Part shown: piece after piece, positions 56,862 through 64,000 of the stretch
Position numbering within the stretch: position 1 is the first letter of the stretch
Layout of the letters: each line of letters starts with the position of its first letter
Source of the DNA: Pseudomonas alkylphenolica
Lineage (GTDB): Bacteria > Pseudomonadota > Gammaproteobacteria > Pseudomonadales > Pseudomonadaceae
Reading direction: 5' to 3'
Length of the DNA stretch: 64,000 nucleotides
NCBI RefSeq assembly: GCF_000746525.1
Contig: NZ_CP009048.1
Coordinates: 281,501 to 345,500, forward strand
Notes under the pieces: generated by a model
Databases searched by the model: none
What the model was told of the DNA's origin: nothing
Seen by the model: the letters and a program-made list of their open reading frames with translations, nothing else
Translations under genes and position numbers: made by a program

Positions 56862-56872
56862 TAATGTCATTA
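56862..56872. promoter_or_regulatory. short palindrome before relB
   Basis: TAATGTCATTA, a perfect 5+1+5 palindrome 17 bases before the antitoxin start, fits the usual position of a RelB autorepression operator. Confidence 0.45.
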
Positions 56873-56888
56873 CAGTGAGGCCGGTGCC

Positions 56889-57128
56889 ATGGCATCTATC
56901 AACGTACGTATCGACGACGATCTCAAAGCGCGTGCATACCGCGAACTTGAAAAGCTGGGTGTCACGCCTTCCGAGCTGATGCGCCAAGCGCTGCAATATG
57001 TAGCAGAGCGCGGCCAGTTGCCTTTCAAGCCAGTGCTGATGACTGAGGATGATGAGGCTCTGCTTGCTACGGTGCGCGAACGTCTTGCTGCACCTCAGCG
57101 GGTAAAGGTCTCGCTGGATGACCTATAG
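56889..57128 (+). CDS. relB: RelB/DinJ-family antitoxin
   Basis: A 79-residue protein with an N-terminal ribbon-helix-helix (MASINVRIDDDLKARAYRELEKLGVTPSELMRQALQYVAERG), which binds its own promoter, and a C-terminal part that neutralises RelE. It overlaps relE by 11 bases, typical of type II modules. Confidence 0.87.
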   Translation: MASINVRIDDDLKARAYRELEKLGVTPSELMRQALQYVAERGQLPFKPVLMTEDDEALLATVRERLAAPQRVKVSLDDL

Positions 57129-57408
57129 CCTTGAGTTTGATGCACGAGCGCTGAAGGAATGGCACAAGCTGGGAGACACCGTTCGCCAGCAGCTCAAGAA
57201 AAAGCTGGCTACGGTTTTGCTCAACCCACGGGTTGAAGCGAACCGGCTGCATGGCTTGCCCGATTGCTACAAGATCAAGCTGCGTAGCAGTGGCTATCGG
57301 TTGGTCTATCAGGTGATTGACCAGGAGGTCGTGGTGTTTGTGGTTGCTGTGGATAAACGAGAGCGGGAGCAGGTTTATCGGAAGGCGGCTGAGCGGTTAG
57401 GAGATTGA
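57118..57408 (+). CDS. relE: RelE-family mRNA interferase toxin
   Basis: A 96-residue RelE/ParE-fold toxin (LEFDARALKEWHKLGDTVRQQLKKKLATVLLNP, then the basic core KIKLRSSGYRLVYQVIDQEVVVFVVAVDKRE and the C-terminal VYRKAAERL). The Arg in SGYRLVY and the K/R cluster are the RelE catalytic set. It probably cleaves ribosome-bound mRNA. It lies directly upstream of tRNA-Thr. Confidence 0.88.
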   Translation: MTYSLEFDARALKEWHKLGDTVRQQLKKKLATVLLNPRVEANRLHGLPDCYKIKLRSSGYRLVYQVIDQEVVVFVVAVDKREREQVYRKAAERLGD

Positions 57409-57448
57409 GCCTCGGAGCTCATGAACACGGCGTTACTACGACACAAAC

Positions 57449-57482
57449 AAAAAAGGCCCACCTTGCGGTGAGCCTCTTTTTT
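57449..57482. terminator. bidirectional terminator, relBE / tRNA-Thr
   Basis: AGGCCCACC TTGC GGTGAGCCT with one mismatch, an A-run on the left and a T-run on the right. It ends relE on the plus strand and tRNA-Thr on the minus strand. Confidence 0.85.
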
Positions 57483-57490
57483 ACTGCGTA

Positions 57491-57566
<76 letters not shown>

Positions 57567-57663
57567 ACAGGGGCGTCATTATAGCGATCAGTTTGCGTCT
57601 GTAAACTACTTCTGCAAGATTCCTCGCAATACCTGTTTTCAACCGGCATCACGAGGCATTTTC

Positions 57664-57906
57664 TTACCAACCGCGGTGCAATGTCGTGGCGTCGGGTTCG
57701 GCTTTGCTTGGGTCGAACAACATCGGCTTGTGATCGTGGCAGCCGCGCTTGTTGCAGTGCATGTAAGGCTGCGCCGGCAGGCCGTTGTCGCCCAGGACCT
57801 GCATCTTTGGCATGTCCCAGCTGGCGTCCGGCGTGTAGCTTGCGCTGCTGCAACCGGCCAGGGTCAGGATGAAGCTGAGCAAGGCAAGTGAGCTGAGTGT
57901 GTTCAC
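57664..57906 (-). CDS. small lipoprotein
   Basis: An 80-residue protein with a lipobox, TLAGC (Cys about 18), after a short hydrophobic stretch. The mature part has paired Cys (MHCNKRGCHDHKP), possibly a metal or redox site. The start codon is GTG at 57906. The next gene upstream also encodes a lipoprotein, 24 bases away, so they may share an mRNA. The function is unknown. Confidence 0.75.
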   Translation of the reverse strand: MNTLSSLALLSFILTLAGCSSASYTPDASWDMPKMQVLGDNGLPAQPYMHCNKRGCHDHKPMLFDPSKAEPDATTLHRGW

Positions 57907-57930
57907 AGTGAATTCCGTTTTCCGAAGGTT

Positions 57931-58311
57931 TCAGTCTTTGATGAGGATGCGCTGGATGGTGCCGCCGCAAGCCTGGTAGCAGCTGTCGTAGTCGTTGCCA
58001 CAACTGAAGCTCGAGCCACTGCTGTACGGGTAGCTGGGGTAGTAGCAACTTTTGTGTGCGTCTTTTTTGCTCTTGCCGGCCTGGCAGTATTGGTAGCTTC
58101 TGAGGTTGGCCTGGTACAGGGCCTGCTCGCTGTTCTCTTGCAGGCGCGCCATCTGTTTGCAGTGGTTGCGTTCGCTGGCGCAGCTGTTGATGCAGTTCAT
58201 GCCCATTACGCTGGGCGGGGGCGAGTATCTATAGGTGTAGCTGGGGCCGCAGCCGCCGAGCAGGGCGACAGCCAGGAGCAGCGCAACGCGCCACTTGAGT
58301 GAATTGCTCAC
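57931..58311 (-). CDS. cysteine/tyrosine-rich lipoprotein
   Basis: A 126-residue lipoprotein with lipobox LLGGC (Cys about 21). The mature part is rich in Cys, Ser and Tyr (SYTYRYSPPP, CINSCASERNHCKQ, SCYYPSYPYSSGSSFSCGNDYDSCYQACGG). Several disulfides in the periplasm are likely. The start is GTG at 58311 with AAGGAAG upstream. It is co-directional with the XRE gene 18 bases away. Confidence 0.75.
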   Translation of the reverse strand: MSNSLKWRVALLLAVALLGGCGPSYTYRYSPPPSVMGMNCINSCASERNHCKQMARLQENSEQALYQANLRSYQYCQAGKSKKDAHKSCYYPSYPYSSGSSFSCGNDYDSCYQACGGTIQRILIKD

Positions 58312-58329
58312 GAGTTACCACTTCCTTGA

Positions 58330-58536
58330 TCATTCCTCGCTGAACTCCAGCAGGTCACCTGGCTGGCAGTTCAACGCGCGACAGAGTTTCTCCAGGGTTT
58401 CGATCTTGAAACCCTTGATCTTGCCGTTTTTCAGCAACGACAGGTTCGCTTCCGTAATCCCGATAATTTCGGCCAGATCCTTGGAACGGATCTTGTTTTT
58501 GGCCATGACCACGTCGAGGCGGATGATTATCGGCAT
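58330..58536 (-). CDS. XRE-family HTH regulator (Cro/C1 type)
   Basis: A 68-residue single HTH domain (KIRSKDLAEIIGITEANLSLLKNGKIKGFKIETLEKLCRALNCQPGDLLEF), the YozG-like type. It is paired with a DUF2975 membrane protein 9 bases upstream, a common operon in which the regulator probably controls its own unit. A later ATG (58506) would remove part of the fold. Confidence 0.88.
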   Translation of the reverse strand: MPIIIRLDVVMAKNKIRSKDLAEIIGITEANLSLLKNGKIKGFKIETLEKLCRALNCQPGDLLEFSEE

Positions 58537-58545
58537 AGGGGGAAG

Positions 58546-59124
58546 CTAGACATAACAGTTGTGTTCATCGCTGATGGTTTTGGCGTCACGCATGAGGAGT
58601 GAAAAGGCGCAGAGCAATATCCCTTTCATGATCTCGTAAACCGCCACGGATGATACACCGATCGATACGCTGAAGCTTCTTTCCCCGGCCGGCAGGTCGA
58701 TGGCAAAGGCCAGGCCCTGGAGGGTGCCGATCAGCGGCCAGAGCATTGGTGTGCAGATGCACAGCAGGCCTACCCACCACAGTAACTTGATGTTCGACGC
58801 GGTCCAGGTTTGTCCTTTGGACAGACGCATGAAGAACAGCCCGGTGAAGAACAGCGCCAGCACCGAGAGGCTGCTGGGGATCAGCTCGAGGGCCAGTACC
58901 AGGCTCAGGGCCAGGGTAGAAGGTTGATGGTCGGGTGCCAGCAGCAGTGGCATCTGATCGCCATAGCTTTGCAGGTAGGCGCTTTGTACCTGGGCTTTGT
59001 CGAATACCCAGAGCAGCAAGTTGCCGCCAAATTCGACGATGGCGGTTGTCCAGGTGAGGAGGGCGGCGAAGGCGCCGATCACTCGAAGGCGCGAGCGCGC
59101 ATAGGCCACTGTTTTACTGTTCAT
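58546..59124 (-). CDS. DUF2975 membrane protein
   Basis: A 192-residue inner-membrane protein with about four hydrophobic helices (near 12-40, 75-100, 115-135 and 150-180). The segment RLSKGQTWTASNIKLLWWVG matches the DUF2975 family, which is almost always followed by a small XRE regulator, as here. The function of the family is unknown. Confidence 0.85.
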   Translation of the reverse strand: MNSKTVAYARSRLRVIGAFAALLTWTTAIVEFGGNLLLWVFDKAQVQSAYLQSYGDQMPLLLAPDHQPSTLALSLVLALELIPSSLSVLALFFTGLFFMRLSKGQTWTASNIKLLWWVGLLCICTPMLWPLIGTLQGLAFAIDLPAGERSFSVSIGVSSVAVYEIMKGILLCAFSLLMRDAKTISDEHNCYV

Positions 59125-59226
59125 GGATTGCCTCCGTTCGGTGTTGAGCGGTGGGCATTATTTTCTAGAAATTATCGTAATACAATAATTAATTGTTGTA
59201 TTTGTGGGTGTGCGGCGTTTTGACTC

Positions 59227-59285
59227 ATCGCGGGGCAAGCCCGCTCCCACCTAGACACCCTGTAGGAGCGGGCTTGCCCCGCGAT
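59227..59285. repeat. inverted REP pair
   Basis: Two 25-base arms (59227-59251 and 59261-59285) of the same family as those at 536, 11635 and 51294, facing each other over 9 bases. Confidence 0.9.
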
Positions 59286-59433
59286 GCTTTTGAGACTGGA
59301 AAGTATAATTTACGAACCTTTCTGCAGCCTTTAAGGGCTTTCACCTGAATACGTGCTCAAAGACGCGAAATTTAATTAGTCATTTTCTATCGATTTGACT
59401 TTAACGATGCTTTGAGCTAATTTGTTGTTCATT

Positions 59434-59511
59434 ATGTTGAACACTAAAGCGTTTCTGCTCCCCACCTCTCGTCTGGCTTCCCGTGAAAATCACTGGACCG
59501 GCGGTCTCTAG
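59434..59511 (+). CDS. candidate 25-residue leader peptide of mdtJI
   Basis: An ATG-to-TAG frame of 25 codons in the mdtJ leader, ending in SRENHWTGGL. It has no strong ribosome site. If the TTGACT/TAATTT pair is the promoter, the mRNA would start only a few bases upstream, making it nearly leaderless. In E. coli a short uORF (mdtU) in this position mediates spermidine control. Function here is inferred from position only. Confidence 0.45.
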   Translation: MLNTKAFLLPTSRLASRENHWTGGL

Positions 59512-59602
59512 CGCCTCCCCCGACAAACAGCCTTTTCTTTCTTTTTGTCTGTAAGCCGTCGCCGTTTGTGCGCCGGGTTTGTGTCGCCCGTGGGAGGGCA
59601 TC

Positions 59603-59962
59603 ATGCGTTCCTGGATCTATCTGTTTATCGCTATCACTGCTGAGGTGATCGGCACTGCGTCGATGAAATTCGCCGCCACTGAGCACCCGGTGCTTGGCCA
59701 TGGCTTGATGTACGCGATGATCGGTCTGTCGTACTTCTTCCTGGCCCTGGCAGTAAAACGTGTGCCGGTGGGCGTGGCTTACGCGCTGTGGGAAGGCATC
59801 GGTATCGTGCTGATCACCCTGATCAGCGTTACCTGGCTGGGTGAAAGCCTCGGCCTGCTTAAAGCCGCGGGCCTGGGTGTGATGATCGCCGGTATCCTGC
59901 TGATCAAGGCCGGTACCCGCCCGGCACCTGCCGAGCGCAACATGGAGGCCCTGCCATGCTAA
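59603..59962 (+). CDS. mdtJ: spermidine export SMR protein MdtJ
   Basis: A 119-residue small multidrug resistance protein with four helices. [50 protein letters not shown] matches MdtJ of E. coli closely, including the membrane Glu in ITAEVIGT. It forms a heterodimer with MdtI for spermidine export. GGGAGGG lies 5 bases before the ATG at 59603. It overlaps mdtI by seven bases. Confidence 0.88.
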   Translation: MRSWIYLFIAITAEVIGTASMKFAATEHPVLGHGLMYAMIGLSYFFLALAVKRVPVGVAYALWEGIGIVLITLISVTWLGESLGLLKAAGLGVMIAGILLIKAGTRPAPAERNMEALPC

Positions 59963-60285
59963 GCATGAACTGGATTCCTTTTGCCTGGTTGGGCCTGGCT
60001 ATCGTGCTGGAAGTTATCGCCAACCTGCTGCTCAAATACTCCGACGGCTTGCGCAAGCGTGGCCTGGGGATTCTGTCGATTCTCTGTGTGCTGGTAGCGT
60101 TTACCGCGCTGGCTCAGGCTGTTCGCGATATTGAACTGTCGCTGGCTTATGCCATTTGGGGCGGTTTCGGCATCCTCGCCACTGTAGCGATGGGTTGGGC
60201 ACTGTTTGGCCAGCGTCTGGCCGGGCGGGGCTGGTTGGGCCTGGTGCTGTTGCTGGCGGGCATGAGCCTGCTGAAACTGGCCTGA
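59956..60285 (+). CDS. mdtI: spermidine export SMR protein MdtI
   Basis: A 109-residue SMR partner. [29 protein letters not shown] and [13 protein letters not shown] match MdtI. GGAGG lies 7 bases before the ATG at 59956, supporting that start over the ATG three codons later. It overlaps mdtJ, so production is coupled. Confidence 0.88.
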   Translation: MLSMNWIPFAWLGLAIVLEVIANLLLKYSDGLRKRGLGILSILCVLVAFTALAQAVRDIELSLAYAIWGGFGILATVAMGWALFGQRLAGRGWLGLVLLLAGMSLLKLA

Positions 60286-60524
60286 TTTACCTGCTTAGAG
60301 CAAATCGCTAAAGCGCTTATGCACAACGCATGTGCCAGCCGGGCAGTACGTGCGTCGGAGCGCCGCAGGCCATTGGTCTTTGCGCAAATGGCTGTTTTTG
60401 CTAGCGATAAGCTGCTGGATAAAAAACCACCAATCACCGAAAGCGCTTGGATCCAAGGATTTTCAGGGCTTTTTCAAAAGGTTGCCCACAGACTTATCCA
60501 CAGGCTGCGCACAGTTGGCAGCGG
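60286..60524. other. 239-base gene-free region after mdtI
   Basis: AT-rich middle, no coding frame, no clear terminator for mdtI. It holds one perfect DnaA-box-like TTATCCACA (60494-60502), probably chance. The convergent methyltransferase stop lies at 60525. Confidence 0.5.
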
Positions 60525-61745
60525 CTACTGGCGTTCGGCCAGAAGCATCAGATTGCGCGGTGTCAGCGGTTGCTCGCAAAACACCCCCAACTGCACCCGG
60601 TAGCCTTGCTCCTGCAAGTACAAGCCGCGGTCCAGCACCAGCCACATTTCCAGCGGGCGCCGGAACAGATTGCGCAGCAGTTCCAGGTTGCGTACCTCGG
60701 CCAAGCGTTGCCAGCCTTTGGCCTGCAGTGCCTCCCAGTCGGGGACGTGATCGATCTGCAGGTCTTTGCGGGCAGCCAGATCCCGGCAGTAGTCGGCAAA
60801 GGGCTTGTGCAGCCAGCTGACCGGTAATGACGGCGTCGGCAAATACTCATCCTTGCCGCGCAGCTGGCGTTGCAGCAGATCGAATCCCAGGCGCCTGGCC
60901 ATCGACTCGTCGCGCTGGCGTCGTACCCGCGCGCCAGCGGTAACGGTTTCGCTCAGGGGCAGACCCAGATCATCAATGGACAGCTGTAGCCCTGAAGCAA
61001 TGGCAGCAGTGGACATCGGCTGGTACTGCGCTGCCTGAATGCGGTTGTAGCAGCAAGGTGCGATGGCCAGCTGGCGGCAGCCCTGACGGCTGGCCAGTTG
61101 CATCAAGCGGACATGCAGATCACCGCAGGCATGCAGGGCCACCGCAGTATGTGCACTACTCAGGTGGCGATCGGCATCGTCGGCCAGCACGTCCTGCAAC
61201 AGGTGCTGGCTGGGCAGGCCGTGATGCTGAATGAGCTGCTGGCCTGCTTCGACCAGTGCCGCGTCGTATTCCAGGCAGGTCAGTTGTTGTCTCTCGACCT
61301 GCAGCAGCCGACGGCCAAGGTGGCCTTTGCCCGAGCACCAGTCGAGCCAGTGTTGCGGTTGGCGGGTAAAACCCAGATGGCTGGCAAACGCTTCGATCTG
61401 CTGCCACTTGCGCCCAGGCACGTCGACATTCAAACGATGGCCTGCCGAGGGCAGAGCGACTGTGGATAACTCACCGACCTCTGACAGCTGAGCGGCCAGG
61501 CTGGCCAACTGTGGAAAAGGCGCGGGGGCGTGCAATTGTTCGGGGTGATTGTGTGCTGCTTCCGCCTCGTTCAGCGAGCGCTGCCGCAACCAGCTGGCCA
61601 GGGCCGGGTGCTCGGTCTCCCAGGGCAGGTGCAGCTGGGTGAAGGGGCGTGGCCGCCAAAGCGACTGGTGCTCGCGCAGGAAGCCGTCCAGGGCCTGGAA
61701 GCGGCTGAGCAACTGGTTATCTTCGAGCGGGCGGGCAGTGGTCAT
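60525..61745 (-). CDS. SAM-dependent methyltransferase (Methyltransf_32/GSTCD-like)
   Basis: A 406-residue protein. A central Rossmann methyltransferase domain (about 130-260) holds the SAM motif LDWCSGKGHLGRRLL, acidic LEYDAAL, HACGDLHV and APCCYN. Flanking regions are unassigned. The APCCYN motif suggests an RNA or protein substrate as in related families, but this is not certain. It is transcribed away from the ABC operon end. Confidence 0.8.
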   Translation of the reverse strand: MTTARPLEDNQLLSRFQALDGFLREHQSLWRPRPFTQLHLPWETEHPALASWLRQRSLNEAEAAHNHPEQLHAPAPFPQLASLAAQLSEVGELSTVALPSAGHRLNVDVPGRKWQQIEAFASHLGFTRQPQHWLDWCSGKGHLGRRLLQVERQQLTCLEYDAALVEAGQQLIQHHGLPSQHLLQDVLADDADRHLSSAHTAVALHACGDLHVRLMQLASRQGCRQLAIAPCCYNRIQAAQYQPMSTAAIASGLQLSIDDLGLPLSETVTAGARVRRQRDESMARRLGFDLLQRQLRGKDEYLPTPSLPVSWLHKPFADYCRDLAARKDLQIDHVPDWEALQAKGWQRLAEVRNLELLRNLFRRPLEMWLVLDRGLYLQEQGYRVQLGVFCEQPLTPRNLMLLAERQ

Positions 61746-61759
61746 GGGCAGATACGAAA

Positions 61760-61785
61760 ACGGGGCTGTGATCAGCCCCGTTATA
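61760..61785 (-). terminator. terminator of the amino acid ABC operon
   Basis: ACGGGGCTG / CAGCCCCGT stem with a four-base loop. Read on the minus strand it is followed by TTTTCG, and it lies just after the permease stop. Confidence 0.8.
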
Positions 61786-61790
61786 CAGGT

Positions 61791-62480
61791 TCAGCGACCC
61801 TGGCAGGCGTCGACGCGCAGCCAGCGTTCGAGTTGCTTGAACGCTTGCACCAGGAGGAACGAGATCAACAGATAAAACAGGCCCGCTGCGAAGAAGATCT
61901 CCACCGGCAAATAGGTGCGGGCGATGATCGTCCGCGCCATACCGGTCAACTCCAGCAGTGTCACGGTACTCGCCAGGGCGCTGGCCTTGAGCATGAGGAT
62001 CACTTCGTTGCTGTAGGCCGGCAGGCCGATCCGCGCCGCGCGCGGCAGCATGATGTAGAACATTGCTTTGGCCCTGGACATGCCCAGTGCCCGCGCCGCT
62101 TCGATTTCACCGCGTGGAATGGCCTGCAGCGCGCCGCGCAGGATCTCGGCGATGTAGGCGGCGGTGTGCAGGGTCATGGTCAGCACGGTGCACCAGAACG
62201 GATCGCGCAAATAGGGCCACAAGGCGCTGTTGCGCACGGCATCGAACTGCGCCAGGCCGTAGTACACCAAAAACAGCTGAACCAGTAACGGCGTGCCACG
62301 GAAGAAGAAGATGTAGCCGAAGGGCAGGGCGCGCACGTACCAGTGTCGGGAAGAGCGGGCGATACCCAGCGGAATGGCCAGGATCAGGCCGGCAATCACG
62401 GCGATGGCTACCAGTTCGAGGGTCAGTGTGGCGCCTTGGGCCAGGCGTGGCAGCCACTTGATGATGACTTCCCAGTTCAT
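61791..62480 (-). CDS. cationic amino acid ABC transporter permease (HisM/ArtM type)
   Basis: A 229-residue permease of the HisMQ family with about five helices and the signature AARALGMSRAKAMFYIMLPRAARIGLPAYSNE. It overlaps the other permease gene by four bases, and the two probably form the transmembrane heterodimer. A terminator follows. Confidence 0.9.
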   Translation of the reverse strand: MNWEVIIKWLPRLAQGATLTLELVAIAVIAGLILAIPLGIARSSRHWYVRALPFGYIFFFRGTPLLVQLFLVYYGLAQFDAVRNSALWPYLRDPFWCTVLTMTLHTAAYIAEILRGALQAIPRGEIEAARALGMSRAKAMFYIMLPRAARIGLPAYSNEVILMLKASALASTVTLLELTGMARTIIARTYLPVEIFFAAGLFYLLISFLLVQAFKQLERWLRVDACQGR

Positions 62481-63172
62481 TGGTTAGGCCTCACGAAGCC
62501 GCGTGCGGCACGTTTTTCCATGAAGTGCATGCCGGTCATGGCAAGGATGGTCAGGCCCAGGTAGATAACCGCGGCGACCATATAGAAGGTGAAGGGCTGC
62601 TTGCTCACCGTCACGGCAATCTGCGAGTGACGCATGATCTCTTCCAGGCCGATCACCGATACCAGCGCGGTGTCCTTCATCAGGATCATGAACAGGTTGC
62701 CAAGGCCCGGGAGGGCGATGCGCCACATCTGCGGAAGGATAAGCTTGGAGAAGATCCGCCCTTTGGAAAGGCCCAGGGCCAGGCCTGCTTCACGGTGGCC
62801 CTTGGGGATGGCCAGGATCGCGCCGCGGAAGACCTCCGTGGCATACGCGCCGAAGCACAGGCCCAGAGCGATCACGCCCGCAGCAAAGGCGTTGAGCTCA
62901 AGGCCGGGAATATTCAGGGCTTCGCCGAGCCGGTTCATCAGGCTGACGGTGCCAAAGTAAATCAACAACACCCAGAGCAGTTCGGGTACGCCACGAACCA
63001 GCGTGGAGTAGAAGCCACCCAGCCATCGCAGGGGTTTGTACGGCGAAGTCTTGGCCAGGGCGCCAAGCAGCCCCAGCACCAGCCCCAGACATAGGGCCGA
63101 CAACGCGAGTTTGACGGTCATCAGCGTCCCGGCCACCAGGGCCGGACCGAATCCGTAGAGATCAATATTCAT
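62477..63172 (-). CDS. cationic amino acid ABC transporter permease (HisQ/ArtQ type)
   Basis: A 231-residue permease with the family EAA loop EAGLALGLSKGRIFSKLILPQMWRIALPGLGN. It pairs with the downstream permease. It lies 57 bases after the binding-protein gene, with a strong hairpin in the gap. No ATPase gene is present within the window. Confidence 0.9.
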   Translation of the reverse strand: MNIDLYGFGPALVAGTLMTVKLALSALCLGLVLGLLGALAKTSPYKPLRWLGGFYSTLVRGVPELLWVLLIYFGTVSLMNRLGEALNIPGLELNAFAAGVIALGLCFGAYATEVFRGAILAIPKGHREAGLALGLSKGRIFSKLILPQMWRIALPGLGNLFMILMKDTALVSVIGLEEIMRHSQIAVTVSKQPFTFYMVAAVIYLGLTILAMTGMHFMEKRAARGFVRPNQ

Positions 63173-63190
63173 GGGCAGGTTTGTTCAAGG

Positions 63191-63221
63191 GACCGGCATC
63201 GCCCTCAGGGCGATGCCGGTC
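63191..63221 (-). other. intercistronic hairpin between binding-protein and permease genes
   Basis: GACCGGCATCGCCC / GGGCGATGCCGGTC, a perfect 14-bp stem with a TCA loop and no T-run. Hairpins here typically protect the binding-protein mRNA and lower permease expression. Confidence 0.75.
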
Positions 63222-63229
63222 GGGGCGAA

Positions 63230-63991
63230 TCAATAGATGCTGAACGGGAAGTACTTGTTGTTGATCTTCTCGTAGGTGCCGTCGGCAACGATTTCCTTCA
63301 GTGCGGCGTTCAGCTTGTTGCGCAGTTCATTGTCGCCTTTGCGCACAGCGATACCGACCTTGTCGCTTTCGTTCACCGGCTCGCCTTTGAACTCGTAGTT
63401 TTTGCCGGCTTCGGACTTGAGCCAGTCGTAGTTGGCGTACTTGTCTGCCAGCAGGGCGTCGACGCGGCCTGAGGTCAGGTCCAGGTAGGCGTTTTCCTGA
63501 GTGTCGTAAAGGCTGACTTTGAACTTGCCGTCCATGCCGCCGTGATCGTCGAGCCAGATAGCGGCCTGGGTGGCGCGCTGGGTGCCGAGGGTCTTGCCGG
63601 CGAGCGAAGCATCGTCAGTCTTGAAGTCGACGTTTTTCGGGGCGATGAACTGCTGCTTGTTCGAGTAGTACGGGTTGGTGAAGTCCACGGCCTGCTTGCG
63701 CTCGTCGGTAATCGACAGCGACGAGACGATGAAGTCGAACTTCTTGGCGTTCAGGGCCGGGATGATGCCGTCCCAGTCGGAGGTGACCACTTCGCACTCG
63801 ACTTTCATCTTGGCGCACAGGGCGTCACCGATGTCTTTGTCGAAGCCGACGACCTGGCCGCTGGCATCCTTGTTGTTGAACGGCGGGTAAGCCGCCTCGA
63901 TGCCCATCTTCAGTTTCTCGGCAGCCATTGCATTGGCCGAGAACACCAGCGTGGCGGCAGCGGCCAGGAGGAATTTCTTATAGGTCTGCAT
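63230..63991 (-). CDS. lysine/arginine/ornithine-type periplasmic binding protein
   Basis: A complete 253-residue binding protein: signal peptide ending near AMA-AEK (about 23), then LKMGIEAAYPPFNNKDASGQVVGFDKDIGDALCAKM and VTSDWDGIIPALNAKKFDFIVSSLSITDERKQAVDFTNPYY, the basic-amino-acid (HisJ/AotJ-like) family. It delivers substrate to the two permeases that follow. The ATG at 63991 leaves only nine bases to the window edge, so the promoter is not seen. Confidence 0.9.
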   Translation of the reverse strand: MQTYKKFLLAAAATLVFSANAMAAEKLKMGIEAAYPPFNNKDASGQVVGFDKDIGDALCAKMKVECEVVTSDWDGIIPALNAKKFDFIVSSLSITDERKQAVDFTNPYYSNKQQFIAPKNVDFKTDDASLAGKTLGTQRATQAAIWLDDHGGMDGKFKVSLYDTQENAYLDLTSGRVDALLADKYANYDWLKSEAGKNYEFKGEPVNESDKVGIAVRKGDNELRNKLNAALKEIVADGTYEKINNKYFPFSIY

Positions 63992-64000
63992 GCGTGTTGC

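Larger units (their letters stand above)
59125..59602. other. 478-base region before mdtJ: REP pair, weak promoter, small ORF
   Basis: From left to right: an AT-rich start (59125-59220), a REP pair (59227-59285), AT-rich sequence with a TTGACT -35-like element at 59395-59400 and weak TAATTT at 59418, a 25-codon ORF (59434-59511), then a C/T-rich stretch (59512-59550) before the mdtJ ribosome site. I find no sequence matching guanidine riboswitch classes. Confidence 0.6.

Noticed and set aside
59290..59602. Guanidine riboswitch before the SMR pair
   Set aside because: I looked for paired ACGR-loop hairpins and the ykkC core and found neither; the proteins match MdtJI (spermidine) rather than guanidinium exporters.
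60494..60502. DnaA box TTATCCACA, with another in reverse at 61461-61469
   Set aside because: Only two scattered copies, one inside a coding region, with no AT-rich unwinding element, dnaA or dnaN; not an origin.

Overview
This window is a chromosomal segment of a Pseudomonas, most likely of the P. putida / P. fluorescens branch. The reasons are gene content and order: OprD-type porins, lsfA-ssuEADCBF, an hslR-hslO-pckA / ompR-envZ / tex / gshA block, dctBD beside rfbBACD, and aguBA. Many paired REP palindromes carry the core GCGGGCAAGCCCGCTCC. Coding density is high and GC looks to be above 60 percent by eye. The species call is inference from family knowledge; no search was run.

Layout. 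(1) 1-531 is the 3' end of a BCCT choline transporter. (2) 607-11631 is a sulfur-scavenging island: tauABCD (minus strand), a divergent OprD-family porin, lsfA, and ssuEADCBF. Together these import and desulfonate taurine and alkanesulfonates. (3) 11703-24480 is conserved core: a TetR regulator, gshA, a hotdog thioesterase, tex, ompR-envZ, rimBK, hslR, hslO, pckA and a second thioesterase. (4) 24490-31732 holds an atypical LuxR-type response regulator without the phospho-acceptor Asp, an orphan CheR, a glycine-zipper protein, a molybdopterin oxidoreductase with its FdhD maturase and a LysR regulator, and a BON-LysM protein. (5) 31733-40934 holds a HAD nucleotidase, nudE, cysQ, a YiiD-type thioesterase, the dctBD two-component pair and the dTDP-rhamnose operon rfbBACD. 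(6) 41125-46261 holds a very large kinase/aminotransferase fusion followed by aguBA (agmatine to putrescine). (7) 46444-55610 is accessory: small unknown proteins, a TonB siderophore receptor with a Fur-box-like site, a second OprD porin behind an orphan terminator, a membrane-anchored glutamate-synthase-domain protein, an MFS transporter and an LprI-domain protein. (8) 55785-63991 holds rfaD, a RelBE module, tRNA-Thr(TGT), two small lipoproteins, a DUF2975-XRE pair, the spermidine exporter mdtJI with a small ORF in its leader, a methyltransferase, and a cationic amino acid ABC transporter whose ATPase is not in the window.

The observations most worth a second look are the small ORF and C-rich leader before mdtJI, the shared TTATCGGC-type motif before both the kinase/aminotransferase gene and aguBA, the candidate small RNA or attenuator before the second OprD gene, the receiver without a phosphosite beside an orphan CheR, the direct repeats in the tau/oprD divergent promoter, and an RccR-like palindrome before pckA. 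I saw no CRISPR array, prophage, insertion sequence or rRNA.
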